A DNA stretch of 64,000 bases from Acytostelium subglobosum LB1. Its lineage: Eukaryota > Evosea > Eumycetozoa > Acytosteliales > Acytosteliaceae. The DNA is taken from the NCBI RefSeq assembly GCF_000787575.1, contig NW_012236508.1:236443-300442 (forward strand), read 5' to 3'. The position numbers and the translations under genes are program-made. Of this stretch, positions 21,960 through 34,400 are shown piece by piece. The notes beneath the pieces are model-generated. The model made no database searches, was not told the origin of the DNA, and saw nothing but the letters and a program-made list of their open reading frames with translations. Positions within the stretch are counted from its first letter, which is position 1; the number at the start of each line of letters is the position of its first letter.

Positions 21960-23171
21960 ATGAAGTCTGCATACCTGTTATTGGTATGCTCGATTGCAGT
22001 TGTTGCTGGAATCAATATTCAACAACAACAATATAAACAAAGTACACAAATATCAATTACACAATCACAATCACTATCAATATCAACACCAACACCAACA
22101 TTAGCACCATGCTCATGCTCTAATGTATCGATGTGCCAACCATTGAGAATACCACCTCGCAAGGAGTTTGTTGGATTCACTGTGTATCCTAATAACTTTG
22201 GCGCATATGATCTGTCGCATTTGACAACAATCATGGTGTTTGCGTCCAGTATTGACCCGCAGCTGGTGTGCCAGGCTCACGCGGCTGGCGTGCGCGTCAT
22301 TGCCGCTGCCAAGTTCCCGCCCGATCAGCTGACCAACCTCACGTACCACATCGAGTGGATCACTAGCATGGTCTCCGTGGTGCAAACCAACCACTACGAC
22401 GGCATCAACATCGACTTTGAGGACAATATCCCCAAGAACGAAACTATGGTGACCGCTTTGTTGACTGCTCTGGTGACCGACGTCACCTGGGCGCTCAAGT
22501 CCATCAACCCATTCTACCAGATCTCCATGGACATGCCACCCGCACCATTCTGTGATTGGGGACGCTGCTACGACTTCTTTGCCCTGTCCGAGGCACTCGA
22601 TTTTATAATTGCCATGGACTACGACATGAACTCCAACGGAATCGCCGCCGCCAACTCTGACTTCCCCACCGCCATGTCTGGTGCTGCCCAGTTCCTGGGC
22701 ATTGGCATCCCACCCGAGAAGGTCGTCCAAGCATTCCCATGGTATGTCGCACATCATCAATCATTCAATCAATCAGTCAATACTATACTAACCCTCACCC
22801 TCGCCATCTTTAGGTATGGCTACGACTACATCTGCAACGGTAACATGACATTGACGACCCGCGAGTGTACTTATGACACATCACAGCGTTGGAACAATTC
22901 GGTCGTGGCCTCAAACTGCTACGAGGGTATCATGGAGACTTTCAATCAATCGACAAATGATGGAATGCATTGGGATGACTTGTCCGAGTCGCCTTTCTTC
23001 AACTACGTCTCTGGTGATAATATCAGACAGGTCTGGTTCGATGACCCCAAGTCCATCTACATCAAGGTGCAAGCTGCCAAGGACTTGGGCATTGGAGGTG
23101 TTGGCATCTGGTACATTGACTGCTGCGATCCGGGACCCATGTGGCAAGCAGTTAACTCATTCTTTGAATGA
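21960..23171 (+). CDS. Di-N-acetylchitobiase-like glycosidase (GH18), with intron
   Basis: Secreted or lysosomal GH18 enzyme predicted to cleave the chitobiose core of glycans or chitin oligomers. A signal peptide (MKSAYLLLVCSIAVVAG) is followed by a Thr/Ser/Gln-rich linker and the mature domain. The catalytic motif is YDGINIDFED (DGxxxDxE) near residue 145. Other GH18 traits are QISMDMPPAP, the AMDYDM strand, and a Trp near the C-terminus (GGVGIWYIDC). The full frame is open, but 22742-22813 is a 72-nt in-frame intron (donor GTATGT, acceptor TTTAG). Without it the protein is 379 residues and reads AFPWYGYDYICNG like its paralogue at 49677-50768. Retaining the intron would add 24 residues without a stop. 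An AATAAA lies at 23194. Confidence 0.92.
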   Translation: MKSAYLLLVCSIAVVAGINIQQQQYKQSTQISITQSQSLSISTPTPTLAPCSCSNVSMCQPLRIPPRKEFVGFTVYPNNFGAYDLSHLTTIMVFASSIDPQLVCQAHAAGVRVIAAAKFPPDQLTNLTYHIEWITSMVSVVQTNHYDGINIDFEDNIPKNETMVTALLTALVTDVTWALKSINPFYQISMDMPPAPFCDWGRCYDFFALSEALDFIIAMDYDMNSNGIAAANSDFPTAMSGAAQFLGIGIPPEKVVQAFPWYVAHHQSFNQSVNTILTLTLAIFRYGYDYICNGNMTLTTRECTYDTSQRWNNSVVASNCYEGIMETFNQSTNDGMHWDDLSESPFFNYVSGDNIRQVWFDDPKSIYIKVQAAKDLGIGGVGIWYIDCCDPGPMWQAVNSFFE

Positions 23172-23644
23172 TTGATTGATTGATTGATCGTTCAATAAAA
23201 GAGTAGATAGTTGTACCCTTGTAGACGTCACTTGTTGGGTATGATTGACCTGGAGCGAGGGCAAGGTCGAGGGTTGGGGTACGAGTAACAAGTTGAACAA
23301 CAAAGCCCAACTGCCCAAGCTTTATTAATTCCCAATGCTTTGTTCGATGTGGACACATCCCCTAGGATGCCATTGTTATAATGTTTGATTGGATTGGATT
23401 GTAGTCGTCGTGGTCGTCGCCGAGTCTATCACTTTGGTGGCCCTATGCTCATCTGGTGCTGGGTCCATCCATATGCATTCATTCGCCTATTTACACTCTC
23501 TGTTGTATGTATGTAATGATTGAGTTGATTGATTGATTGTGTTCGAAACTAATGTACACATCCTGGGGATATATCATCTTTGGTATGTGGCGTTGCACAA
23601 CGCCAGATACCCAAATGCTCCCTTCACTCCACGCCGCCGCGGCT
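23172..23644. other. Convergent intergenic region
   Basis: About 470 bp between the 3' ends of the GH18 gene and the F-box/LRR gene. It starts with an ATTG repeat and AATAAA (23194). No gene is supported. Confidence 0.6.
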
Positions 23645-25045
23645 TCATATGACTACCTTCAACTTCTCAGAAGAGGATCGCTTCTCCAAGTTGTATCGGA
23701 GCTCGTTAGCCTCCTCCTCAGAGATGGTGTTGCCAACCAACTTGAGACGTCTGATGCGATTCGTCTTGCGACATGCGACGATCAGTCGTTCGATGGCCGG
23801 CAGCCCGAGGAAGTTGTGGGACAGGTCGACAGAGACCAGCTTAGACGGCTGGGAAATGAGTGAAATGATGGTGGACATGCGCTGATCGTCGTACGAGTCG
23901 ATGCTGTTGCCCGAGAAGTTGATGTGCGAGATCTGCGAGCGCACAATGCCCTCCATCAGGCCGGCGAAGTGCTGGCTGTCCAGCAGAGAGTCGCGCCAGA
24001 TGAGCTCGCGCAGACAGGTGACACCATCATTGAGCACCTGAGCCAGCGGGTGGATGGCCTGCTTCGGACAGGAGTTGCGCGACATGTCAAGTCGCTTGAT
24101 GTTGGTGTTTGTGGCCACCAGGTCGCAGATGGCCTTGATGCGCTCGGTCGACACCTGCTTCTGGTAGAAGGTGACGCGCACGTTCTTGAGCGTGCGACAC
24201 TGCAGCAGAGGCGTGTATAGCATGCAGAAGCCCGACGTGTCAAAGCCAAAGCCCAGGCTGGCGGTCGTGATTTGGTTCTCCATGTCGTAGTGGTTGGTGG
24301 CCGACAGCCAGCGTGCCATCAGCTTGCAGCGCCGGATGTCGCGGTCGCGTTCGTAAATGTAGGGGAAGTGGTAGTAGAGCGTGCTGATCGACTTGAACGC
24401 CATGCGCCACCATGCTCGGCACACGGCGGACGTGTTGGAGAAGTGGCGCGTGGGGAATATCGACCCGACGGCCATCTTGATGATCCTGGCCTGAACAATG
24501 TCGGGCAGATGTGAGAAGCCCGTCAACAACGTCTCTGATGTATCGTTGTTGCTCACGCTTTGAATGAATGCAGATGTTGATGTGGTCGTTGTCGTCGTCG
24601 AGAATGATGCCGACGAGTCTGTCCTTGTCGCCATACAACGTTGTTGTTGATTTATAAGTTGTTGCGCCGATGATATCTCAATGCTGGCCGTGTGTAAAGT
24701 TGAGTTGCCGTTGCCAGCTGTTGTTGCCAATATCGATGATAATGATGATGTGGACGAGGATGTGGACAGACTTGAGTGTGTGTTGTTTGAGTCGCCGCCG
24801 CCACTAACCTTGCCATTGCCCTTGCCACTGCCACTGGCCTTGCCATGTCGTGCAATATTAGTCCATGACTTTGAACGCTTTAGCTTCTTTAGTTTCTTAT
24901 TCTGGAATCGAAGCTCCTTATTAGGCAGATCGGCCACCTTTATAATATTGTCCAAGTACTTGTTCTCGCATTGTTCCTTCGATACCTTGATGCCCATTCT
25001 ATCTTTGCTACTACTATTGTTGTTGGCGCGGCCTGATACCAACAT
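23645..25045 (-). CDS. F-box/leucine-rich-repeat protein
   Basis: A single-exon gene of 466 residues starting at ATG 25045 (MLVSGRANNN); a GTG nine bases upstream is not a start. The N-terminal 170 residues are basic, then Ser/Thr/Gly-rich and probably disordered. An F-box-like segment follows (FSHLPDIVQARIIKMAVGS ... VCRAWWRMAFKS, about residues 178-220), and then leucine-rich repeats of the ribonuclease-inhibitor type: NIKRLDMSRNSC, ISHINFSGNSID, LVSVDLSHNFLGLPAIERL, IRRLKLVGNTISEEEANEL. F-box/LRR proteins select substrates for SCF ubiquitin ligases in the cytosol or nucleus. The target is unknown. The upstream intergenic region is long (1.4 kb). Confidence 0.85.
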   Translation of the reverse strand: MLVSGRANNNSSSKDRMGIKVSKEQCENKYLDNIIKVADLPNKELRFQNKKLKKLKRSKSWTNIARHGKASGSGKGNGKVSGGGDSNNTHSSLSTSSSTSSLSSILATTAGNGNSTLHTASIEISSAQQLINQQQRCMATRTDSSASFSTTTTTTSTSAFIQSVSNNDTSETLLTGFSHLPDIVQARIIKMAVGSIFPTRHFSNTSAVCRAWWRMAFKSISTLYYHFPYIYERDRDIRRCKLMARWLSATNHYDMENQITTASLGFGFDTSGFCMLYTPLLQCRTLKNVRVTFYQKQVSTERIKAICDLVATNTNIKRLDMSRNSCPKQAIHPLAQVLNDGVTCLRELIWRDSLLDSQHFAGLMEGIVRSQISHINFSGNSIDSYDDQRMSTIISLISQPSKLVSVDLSHNFLGLPAIERLIVACRKTNRIRRLKLVGNTISEEEANELRYNLEKRSSSEKLKVVI

Positions 25046-26445
25046 ACATGTCACTCTCTCACTCTGTCAGTCTGGTTGGTTGGTAGGGTTGGTTGGTTTG
25101 GTTGGTTTGGTTGGTAGTTGTACAAGTTGTAGTGGTAGTAGTATATGTTGTTACAATGAATGAATGATTGAATGAATGCGTTGATGTTGATTAAAGGTCA
25201 GGTGTCAAGAGTCAAGTATTGCGTGTAGTTTGAGTACGATGTGGATGATGAAGGTGATGAAGATGAATGATTGAATCGATGAGATGGCTTGGAGGTTGAT
25301 GCTCTGGTGCTGTGAATGAATTGGTTGCTGTGAATGGCAGTGTCGCATAGGACTTCAAACGACCAAACAGACAGACAGACACAACAAGTAAGAAAGTAAG
25401 TCTAAAGACAGAGACACAGAAGAGAGAGACAATGAGATAAAAGAGATAGATATATAGAGATAGAGGGGAGAGAGACTAGAACAGGCAAGACTTGAAGAAG
25501 AGATGGAAGGGGCAGCGATGGTTGGGGGAGGGGGTGGTATGACTTTAGACCAAACGCATATATGTAGCACAACCATCCCATCACCCTACAAGACGAGCAG
25601 CAACCATGGAGATACGACTAGAGCTGTGTACCTCGCTGGTGGGTGATCGCTGAGCGAGTGTGATTCAGCTTGGTATCGTCAAGGTCTGTTCAGTTCAGTC
25701 AGTCATCCAAACAGACGGACAAACACACTCATCCGCCCCCTCGACCAAACCCCTACACAACCAACTCTCTCTGTGTCTAGACAGTGTGATTGATTTAATT
25801 CAAAGTTAGTGCGTGAGCTCACTCGCGAGTTGATTGGATGATGACCAAAAGGTCCAATTTTGTCAAGGGTCACACGCACGCTCAGACATGGAGTTGATTG
25901 AAAAAGGATGATGAATCCATTGAGTATCACGTGGGTGTTTGATCAAAAAACTAATCATTCATGCTATGGAGATTGCTGGTTGCCTTCATTGTGAGTGCTA
26001 AATGCGCATTGAGCCTCCATCTTTGAGCTTTGCCTTCTAAAATAAAAAGGATATTATCTCTTTGATGATGGCAATTTTGGTTGCTGCTGTTTGTGTGATG
26101 ATCATTATTATTATCAGGTGTTCTCATAAGATCGCCGGGGGCTCTCTGCCTGTTTGGTTCCATTATTATTACTCTCTTATCATTATTAGATATATCCCGC
26201 GTGTAGCCCCCCCTGTCCAGGGAGCAGTGAGCACTGGTCAGGTCCAGGCGGTTTAATTGTTTGTAGAGAGCATAGGGAGGTGGAGGAGAAGTCATGAACT
26301 AATGAATGAATGCAAAGCAATTGTGACTGATGATGTGATTGACTATTACAATGACGCTTTGGTCCTGTAACCAAAGGTCACCAACTCAATCGATCATTCA
26401 TTCATTCAAACAATCAACCTTTTTAGACTTGACTGAATACCTAGA
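25046..26445. other. Long intergenic region, no supported gene
   Basis: 1.4 kb upstream of the F-box/LRR gene and downstream of the next gene. It contains purine/pyrimidine tracts (25400-25530, GAGA-rich) and a short GC-rich island (26195-26240: GTGTAGCCCCCCC..., GGTCCAGGCGG). A 114-codon minus-strand frame (25951-26295) was considered and not accepted. Confidence 0.55.
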
Positions 26446-27981
26446 CTAGACTCTGTAAAGAGTCCTCATAAGGTTCTCTTCATTATGCTTCATGCGCTTG
26501 GATAGGATCAACTTGAATGATGTGGGCAATTCCATGTTGAAGAAGATTACTTGTACGACCATGAGTGTTTGATTGACTTCGAGTGCAGCACTCAACTTGC
26601 TGAATGAGTTGATGGAGAATCGGTAGTCGTGTACGGCGAATTTGCGCAGTGACTTGTTGCGTTGGATCGCGTGGAACAATGGCTCCAACTGTGCTTCGAT
26701 CGGTCGCTTTGACGGATGCTGGTTGACGATGTAGTTGAGCTTGAACTCCTCCAGATGGACGGTGTCGCCCAGATACTTGGCCAGCTCGAGCATGCAAGAT
26801 GTACCCAGACTGTGGATTGACAGCGAGTAAAGGTTGGCAAACAGACGCGACAGGTTCATGCTGTTGATCGGACTTGCCTGGTTCAACTTGAGGTGCTTCA
26901 GACTCGCTGGCAGTGGCTGTGTTGTTGTGGCTTCGTCCAGGAGATTGATTGGCGGACCGCCTGTCGCTGCACCGACCCCATTGTTATTGCCACCGCCACC
27001 GCCACCAGCTTTGATGGACAGCACAAGCTTCTGGATCAGGGGCTTGCGTCGTACTAGATCCACCCACTCACTGTGGTGCTGATGCTCTTGGATTGACAGT
27101 GCGGTGATGGCAGGATGCTGCGCGACGAACCTGTAGAGCGACTGATGATTGTTCTTCTGATGCATGGACTCTTGAACAGTGGGCTTGCATGACAGGATGA
27201 ACTTGAATGTGGACAGGTTTGGCAGTGAGCAGCGCAATGTCGTGAAGTCAAAGTAGACGCGGGATGTGATCTCAAGCTTGGTGAGCGATGGCGACACGGT
27301 CTGCGCGAGCTGCACCAGGAATGGTTCGATTGTATTCTCGTTCTGGTTCATTTGGAAGTAGAGGCTTTGTAACGTGGGTGCGTGCTCCTTGATGACCGAG
27401 GACAGTTTGGTCAGATCGATGCCATAGCACCGCAGGTCAAGATGCTCCAGCCTACACGACTGGGGCAAAGTGTCCAACGAAGTGATCAACTCGGAGCATC
27501 CATTATAACCAAACACAGACAACTTCTTCAATGATGCAAAGTGTGACCAATCCAACTTCATACGTTCAATCGACTGTTTGATATTGGATGACACAATCTT
27601 TACATTGTCAACAGTTGAGTATATTGCTTTTATGACTTCATCATCGTCATCATTATCATAGTCGACTGTGATTGATTGAGCGTGTAGTTGATGTTGATAA
27701 TGTTGTTCAAGCGAATCTGAGTTGTTATGAGTGATACAAAGTGAATCTAATTGTGTCCAGATTGGTCTATAACTATCTGAATGTACAAGCCATTCTTTTA
27801 GATGTTGTACATCTGATGCTTTCAGACTTAATAGACGAGGTAGTTGTTCACTGACTATGCAATACCAACGACGACACACCAAGTCCATCTTAAGCTTCCA
27901 AGCCAATGGAGTGAAGCCATTCTCAAGCAACAACACCTTTAGCAATATATCCTTTTCAATATACAATGGTAATGATTTCAT
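26446..27981 (-). CDS. F-box-like/LRR-like protein
   Basis: Single-exon gene of 511 residues. The N-terminus (MKSLPLYIEKDILLKVLLLE ... LDLVCRRWYCIVSEQLPRLL, with K-M in the actual sequence before DLVCRRW) has the shape of a dictyostelid F-box: hydrophobic helix, then VCRRWY. The remainder has irregular leucine-rich repeats: SLKKLSVFGYNG, CRLEHLDLRCYGID, SLTKLEITSRVYF, SLKHLKLNQASP and LRKFAVHDYRFS. A poly-Gly/Asn linker (GGGGGGNNN) sits near residue 330. A role as an SCF substrate receptor is inferred from architecture. It shares no obvious sequence-level similarity with the neighbouring F-box/LRR gene at 23645, so it is not a simple tandem copy. Confidence 0.82.
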   Translation of the reverse strand: MKSLPLYIEKDILLKVLLLENGFTPLAWKLKMDLVCRRWYCIVSEQLPRLLSLKASDVQHLKEWLVHSDSYRPIWTQLDSLCITHNNSDSLEQHYQHQLHAQSITVDYDNDDDDEVIKAIYSTVDNVKIVSSNIKQSIERMKLDWSHFASLKKLSVFGYNGCSELITSLDTLPQSCRLEHLDLRCYGIDLTKLSSVIKEHAPTLQSLYFQMNQNENTIEPFLVQLAQTVSPSLTKLEITSRVYFDFTTLRCSLPNLSTFKFILSCKPTVQESMHQKNNHQSLYRFVAQHPAITALSIQEHQHHSEWVDLVRRKPLIQKLVLSIKAGGGGGGNNNGVGAATGGPPINLLDEATTTQPLPASLKHLKLNQASPINSMNLSRLFANLYSLSIHSLGTSCMLELAKYLGDTVHLEEFKLNYIVNQHPSKRPIEAQLEPLFHAIQRNKSLRKFAVHDYRFSINSFSKLSAALEVNQTLMVVQVIFFNMELPTSFKLILSKRMKHNEENLMRTLYRV

Positions 27982-28429
27982 TATTGTTATACTATATACT
28001 ATATCTATATATTTATATATCTATATACACCTTATTATTGTTATTATTATTACACAAGTTCTATTTACAATTATTATATATGTTAGTTAATGTATAGTTA
28101 TTTAGTTAGTTTATATATATGTCATCATCGTTCAAATAATAATAATACATCATATTTGTTATTACATGTATACAAGTTGTAATTAATGAATGATTGAATT
28201 GAATTGAATGAATGATGAACCCCACCTTGAAGTCAGTTCTGAAGACAGAACTCAAGATGGAAGGATGGGTTTGAACAATCTAACCCACAATCAAACTAAC
28301 CACGCACACAGTCGCTCGCGACTTGTCAACCGAGTTACCGCTGAATCACATCAGATACACAAGCATACTAGTATTGATTGATTAGTAACATTACAATGGT
28401 ATTTATTTGGATCAGATCTGATCAATAAG
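27982..28429. other. Intergenic region
   Basis: About 450 bp of AT-rich sequence (TATATA runs 28000-28130) upstream of the F-box-like gene, then the 3' flank of the Roco gene. It contains no supported gene. Confidence 0.6.
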
Positions 28430-31400
28430 TTAGTTGGCGAATATATTGTTGATCTTCTTCCTCGAGTTGGAATGGACGAGTAGTGATCCAGAAGAGATTG
28501 ACCTGGATGAGGTTATGCCTCCAGCTGTTATAGATCCTCCTAGTCCACTAAAGTTGTGATGACCTGATGATGGTGAGCCGGGTGCATCGATGGCATCACC
28601 GCCGATATCCGCATCACTTGTAGTGTATACAGAGATGCGCTTGTCCCAGCTGGCAGCCCAGAGCTCAGTGGCAAAGGTAGAGACGCGTACGCCTACAATG
28701 CTGCTGAGTGGATCGGCGTGCTTCTTGGGCAAGTGGTAGACACATTGGAAAGTCTCCTTGTCGTAGACTAGGATGGAGCTGTCCCAGCAAGGCGCGTACA
28801 CGTATTGGTCCACGAGGGTCAGACCCATCACCTTGGACGTGATACCGTCGATCTTCTTCTTCTGTGCCAGCTGGTCGTTGATGATGCAGATGGTCTTCTC
28901 GCTCGATGTCCAGATGTACTTGTCGATGCGCTTGATCGTGTGAATGGTGCCGTTGTGGCCATCGACGATTGTGTTGAGCGATTGGTACGTGGGGTGGTCG
29001 TACACGTAGATGGTGCCCTTCTCCGTGCCGATCCAGCACTTGAGGTCGTTGCCCACCTTGATCAGCGCCATTGTCGAGATGTGGCTCTCGGGGGGGATCT
29101 TGAGTGGAATGATCTTCTTGCACTTGAACGATGTCTTGCTCAGGATCTTCATCGATGTGACGTTCTTCTCGCGACAGTTACTGTACACTGCCTTGCCGTC
29201 GTCAAACAGGCTGGCGATGTAGTTGGTCTTGATGGCCTTGATAGGCTTGAGTGGCTGCTTGGGATCAAACACGAGTATGCCATCCAGATAGTAGGCCCAC
29301 ACCTGGAGGTCGTCGTCGGAAAGCGGGTTCACCTTGCCCTTGGACTTGCGCACCTGCGCGATGCCGATAATCCTTGTCGCCTCTTGGCTGCGGTATGAAG
29401 AGATGATCTCCTTTGTGTTGGCGTTGAACACAGTGACGGAGCCGTCGCCGCAACCGCACCACACCTGTGGCTCCTGCTTCTGGTGCACGTAGAGCATTGT
29501 GTGGATGGCCGACGTCAGCATCGACGAGAGGAACTCCTTGAAGGCGAGGGGTGGGTCGTCCAGCATGAATGAGCTCACGCTTGGAGTGGAATGCAGCGAG
29601 GCATTAAAGTCGCAGCTGCTGGCAGAGTCGTCGCCAAAGCTGCTGTTTGAGTGATTCCTGCGCGGTGACTCGATGGGCTCGAGTGTGGAGGGCGAGAACT
29701 TGCTCAGGAGATTGGAGAAGAGAGTGTCGCTCGATGCGTTGCTTCCAACACTGCTGATGCTGTTGGGCGTGGCCGATTGGCGTGGCGACATGTCAATGGG
29801 CGTGATATCGATCGATGGACCCTCCATGTTGCCGTTGGCACGGAATTCAATCTTGTTGTTCAGGGGGAATGTGCTCTGCATCTGTTGTAGCTGTGTGATG
29901 ATGTCCTCGAACGATGGACGCCTACGTGGGTCCTCTTGCCAGCAGTCCTGGATCAAGTTGGCAAACTGCTCGGGGCATTCCTTGGGGATGGTGGGGCGCA
30001 GGCCATGTGTGACTTTGTCCTCAATGACCGAGTTCCACTTGTACTCCTCAAAGTACTCCTCAAAGGGGATCTCGCGGGTGATCAACTCCCAGATCACCAT
30101 GCCGTACGAGTATATATCAATCTTCTCTGTGTACTGCACGTTCTTGATCACCTCTGGTGCCAGCCAACGCCAGTTCCATACCTTTCTTCCCTTGACCTCC
30201 TTATCAAACTGTCTAACTGACAATCCAAAGTCCGATACCTTGGCCACCAACGTGTCCAATGATTGTCCTCCAATCTATGATTGATTGATTGGTTAGTTAT
30301 GTTACATCTTGACAACTTTGGTTGTTCTTATTACTTACCAGGATGTTGGCACTCTTTAGATCACAATGAATGATCATTGGCTTGCGGGAGTGGAGGAAGT
30401 ACATGCCTTGGGCAATGTCCATCGACAACTTGAGGATGGTGCCCATCGTGAATGACTCGGTTGTGTTGCGCAAGAACTTGGACAGGTCTCCAAACCTGAG
30501 CAGCTCAGTTATAATACAGAATGGGTTCAATGTTACACCCTTGAGTGAGACTACATTCTCGTGTTGCAAGTCACTGTGTTTAGATTGGATTGGAGTGAGT
30601 ATGTTTGATCGGAATAGTTCCAAGATGTGTGATTGAATGATATGACTTACCCATTGATCTCGGCTTCATGCCTAAACTCACGGAACTTCTCAGTGCTTGT
30701 GTCGTCTTCCTCGAGGTTGAGCTTCTTGATGGGCCACTTCGGATTGANTTCCAGAGTCCACGATAGACGGTGGCGAATGATCCAGCGCCAAGTTGTGGTC
30801 CAACCTTGAGCTCCTCGAATGGAATGATCGAGAACTTGTTGCTGTGCACGGTGACCTCGAAGGCCAGATCGCTGAGCTTCACCTTGTGCACGCCACTGCA
30901 CACAACAAAGTCGTTGCCATGCGACGCTTCCTTCTCGCAGTAGTCCAGAGTCCATGTCGTGCTCTCCTTGCCTCTGCGTGACTCAATGCAATGTGTGCAT
31001 GTAACGTAGGTCTTGGTCAGGCGATCGGGGAAGTACCACATGATGAACGATGAGATGATGTCGACCAGGTTCTTGAGCATTGTGCCCTTGATGGTATCGC
31101 GAACAACTACACGTAGCATGTACTTGCCAGCATCGTACTGGATGAACGCCTGGCCGTGCTCGCTCTTGGCAGCACCGGCCCACACCTGACCAGCGGGCTG
31201 GATCACCATGCCGCCCTGCCAGATGCACACGGCGTCAAAGTTCTGCAGCATCTTGACAGAGAGTCGGCTGAAGAATCCCTTGGGCAGGAAGCGGAAGTGG
31301 TAGACTCGCTCGTTCTGGATCTTGGTGGTGTGCTCGGGCCACAGCATCGTCATGACGCTTGGGCGCTCTTCACTGAACAACATGGGCACGATGATGCTGT

Positions 31401-34400
31401 CGCTCTCGCCGCTCGTCGATGTGTCGCCCTCGGTGCTCAAGTGAATGATCTCGAACTTCTCCAAAAGGTAGGTGAGCGATGCATGGATGGCGTTGGGGTA
31501 CTTGTCCTCCCACGCCTGGTAGATGCCACCCTTCATCAAGTAGCCGTTCTGATGCTTCAGTGTGAACACTGAGGAGAGTAGGCGCGACATCCACGCGGGG
31601 TCAAGGAAGATGATGTCGGTCATGAACTCATTGTCTCCATCCTGTCTATAATACAATATGTCGCCGCTCTTTAGCATGTACTTGAGAGCCTCGTCCACCA
31701 TGCGGTTCTCGAGGCCGATGAGCTTGGCCACCGCTTTGATCTTGCTGATCGATGTCATGGGGATGCGCGATAGGCGGTGTGCCTCGCGACATGTCTCCAA
31801 GCACTGGTTGCGCAGCAGGATGAAGGGGATGGGCACCTTCTTACGGAACTGCTTCTGGCGTGCGATGTTGTGCAGGCACTGAATGAGTGCGCGCACTTGC
31901 TTGGGGTTCTTGATGTTGGTCTGTAGGTAGTGCAGCACGTTGCCATAACGTGATAAGAGTGCTCGCGAGATGAACTGTGTCTTTTTGGATGGCTCCTCTG
32001 TGGCGAGGCCTACGATGATGACGATGGAGCCAGGTGCCTTGGCCTGGATGATCTCCATCCAGTACTCAATGGTCGATTCCTTGAGTGCCAGGGAGGGGTA
32101 CGTGATCACAAAGACAGACTCGGGTGTGATGAACAGTGGGTGCGTCGACTGGTATTGTTCCAGGCCACTAAAGTAGTGCATCCTGAATGTGATTATGTAG
32201 TCGGGCATCTCGCTCTGTGAGAATGTCCACTCGGACATCTTGACACCAGTGTCCTCGCCATCGCCTTGCTGTGACGCCAGAGATTGCAGGATGCTGCTGC
32301 CACCACTCAATGTGGACGAGCCAGAGATCATCGAGCCAGACATCATGGAGGGTGAAGCATCTGGTCGCGCGAAACGGCTGATGCCAGACTTCTTGAGTGT
32401 GTTGAACAGGTTTAGCTTCTCAGGTGTCTCGTCGCCCACAAAGCATAGCTTGACATCGTTGTTCAGACAGAATGTCTCCTTGGAGCTGGAGATGAGCGAG
32501 GGGTTGAGCGTCAGCGTGTTGGACAGGTAGACTGTGATGCGCTTCTCGAATGGTGCAAGGTTGATAAAGTTGTTGCCGGCATTGGCACCGCCCTGCGCGC
32601 TGTTGGGGCTGCTGTTGCTCGACGATGGTGCCTGGATGGTAGGCACGCCAATCAACATCAGAGGCGAAATGTTCAAGTTTGACTCGCTCCTACCATGTTC
32701 TGTGATCTGTCGCGGTCCAATCCAGTTGACCTTGAAGCGATACTTGATAATGTCGCTCTCGATGGTGGAAAGCTCCTCCTGCTTGGACTGCTGCTCGCCC
32801 TCCTTCTTGAGGAAGAAGTTTAGTGAGCGCCTCAGCTCGTTGTCCTTCTTGGGCTCGAGGTTCTCCACGAGAGAGATCATCTGGCGCGGATAGATGACGA
32901 GCTCGTCGCCAACCAGCATTGGATAGTCGCTGAGCTTTGTGCCCGTGAGCAGTGTGCTCGGCAGGTGATTGATCTGCGCGGCCAGCATAAGTGAGTAGTG
33001 GTTGGGGTTCATGTCAGAGCGTGGGCTGCGAAGGGGATGCGCGTTTGGCGACTTGTTGCTGCCAGACAGTATGTTCTGGATGAGGGCGAGGAGTGTGTTG
33101 GCGGCCACCTCGACGGGTGTGTCGTGGTCGACCAGTGTTGTGATGTTGTTTCCGTCGATACCCGCCACCAGCTCGTAAGCGTGGCGGAAGTTGCACTCTA
33201 TAATGTCCATTGTAGAGATCTTGTTGCAAGCCAGCACCTTGTCGGCGGCCAGCTTGAATGGCTGCATTGTGGTGGCGCTCTCCTCCAGGTCGTACAGGTA
33301 CATGCCCAGACGTGTCGGGTCCAGCTGCACAACGTGCTTGAGCAGCATCTCGTTGATAATGACCTTGGGTGCCAGTTGCAGGCTGACGTGTATGATGACG
33401 GGTGGCTCTTTGCTGCGTGTGAGTGCGGCGTCTGGTGTGGCTGGCGATGCCAGCGAGGGGAAGAAGCAGCGCAGGTAGATGGAGAACTCGGCGATACGGC
33501 GCTTCTTCTCCGGTCGGAAAACTATGGTACATTCGGCGTCCACATCATAGACCCAGAGCGGCATGTCGACGTCGCAGATGACCTCGCGGTTCTTGGCGTC
33601 GATGGTGTTGCCAATGACTGTGACCTTCTCGGCATAGCGCACGGCCAGCTCGTACTCGGGCACTTCGCGATTGTACTGGATGTCGGCCATCTCGGGGTCG
33701 CTGAGCAGACGGGCGATCAGGCCCTTTACAGTGGCCGCCAGGGGCACCTTGATGTGGCGCACGATGACCACGCTGTCTGACAAACATATGTTGAAGGTCA
33801 ACACCTCTTTGGACTTGACGCTGCGCTCGAGGATCTGGCAGCGACGCTTCTGAGAGCGTCCATTCACCAGCAGCTTGAGGTCCTCCGACGACCACTTCTT
33901 GAACTCGATCGATTCCTTCTCGCGCTTCGACTTGGCCTCATCCGTCAATGTAGTTGATGATCGGCCTCTGCTGTGGCTGCTGTGGCTGTGTCCGTGGCTG
34001 CTGTTTGATCGCAAGTGGGCAGTGCTCTCGCCCGGTATCGTCAGACTTGAGCGCATGACGCCACCCAGGCCAATGCCCATCGAGATGGACTTGATGCCAT
34101 TGAGCAGCTCCTTGAAGATGCCATACAGATAGAAGTTGCGCTCGCCCTGTGGACCCATGTCCTTGGCGCGTTTGAACAGGTCGTCGAGCATCAATGACTC
34201 GGTCTTGAGATAGTGTATGAAGTAGGCCAATGCTTCGTCCTTGTTGACCGACGACTTGAGCGTCAGGGCCACGTTGGCGCTGCTGACCGTGCGTCTGATC
34301 ATTGGGCTGACCAACGTCGCAATGAACTCTGTGATCTGGTTGGCGATTGGCAATGAGTCGAAGCGAATGGTGCTGCTGGCATTGCTGCCAGTGGCGCTGT

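Noticed and set aside
22113-22760. 215-codon minus-strand open frame
   Set aside because: It is antisense to the GH18 exon with its catalytic motif, and its composition reflects the sense codons.
26195-26240. GC-rich island as a structured non-coding RNA
   Set aside because: Short, no convincing extended stem or known dictyostelid class I RNA motif could be recognised by eye.
25951-26295. 114-codon minus-strand open frame upstream of the F-box/LRR gene
   Set aside because: No recognisable domain, repetitive Asn/His/Thr composition, no splice or promoter support.
32998-33780. 260-codon plus-strand open frame
   Set aside because: Shadow of the Roco coding exon; low-complexity Val/Asp/Gly-rich translation without domain features.
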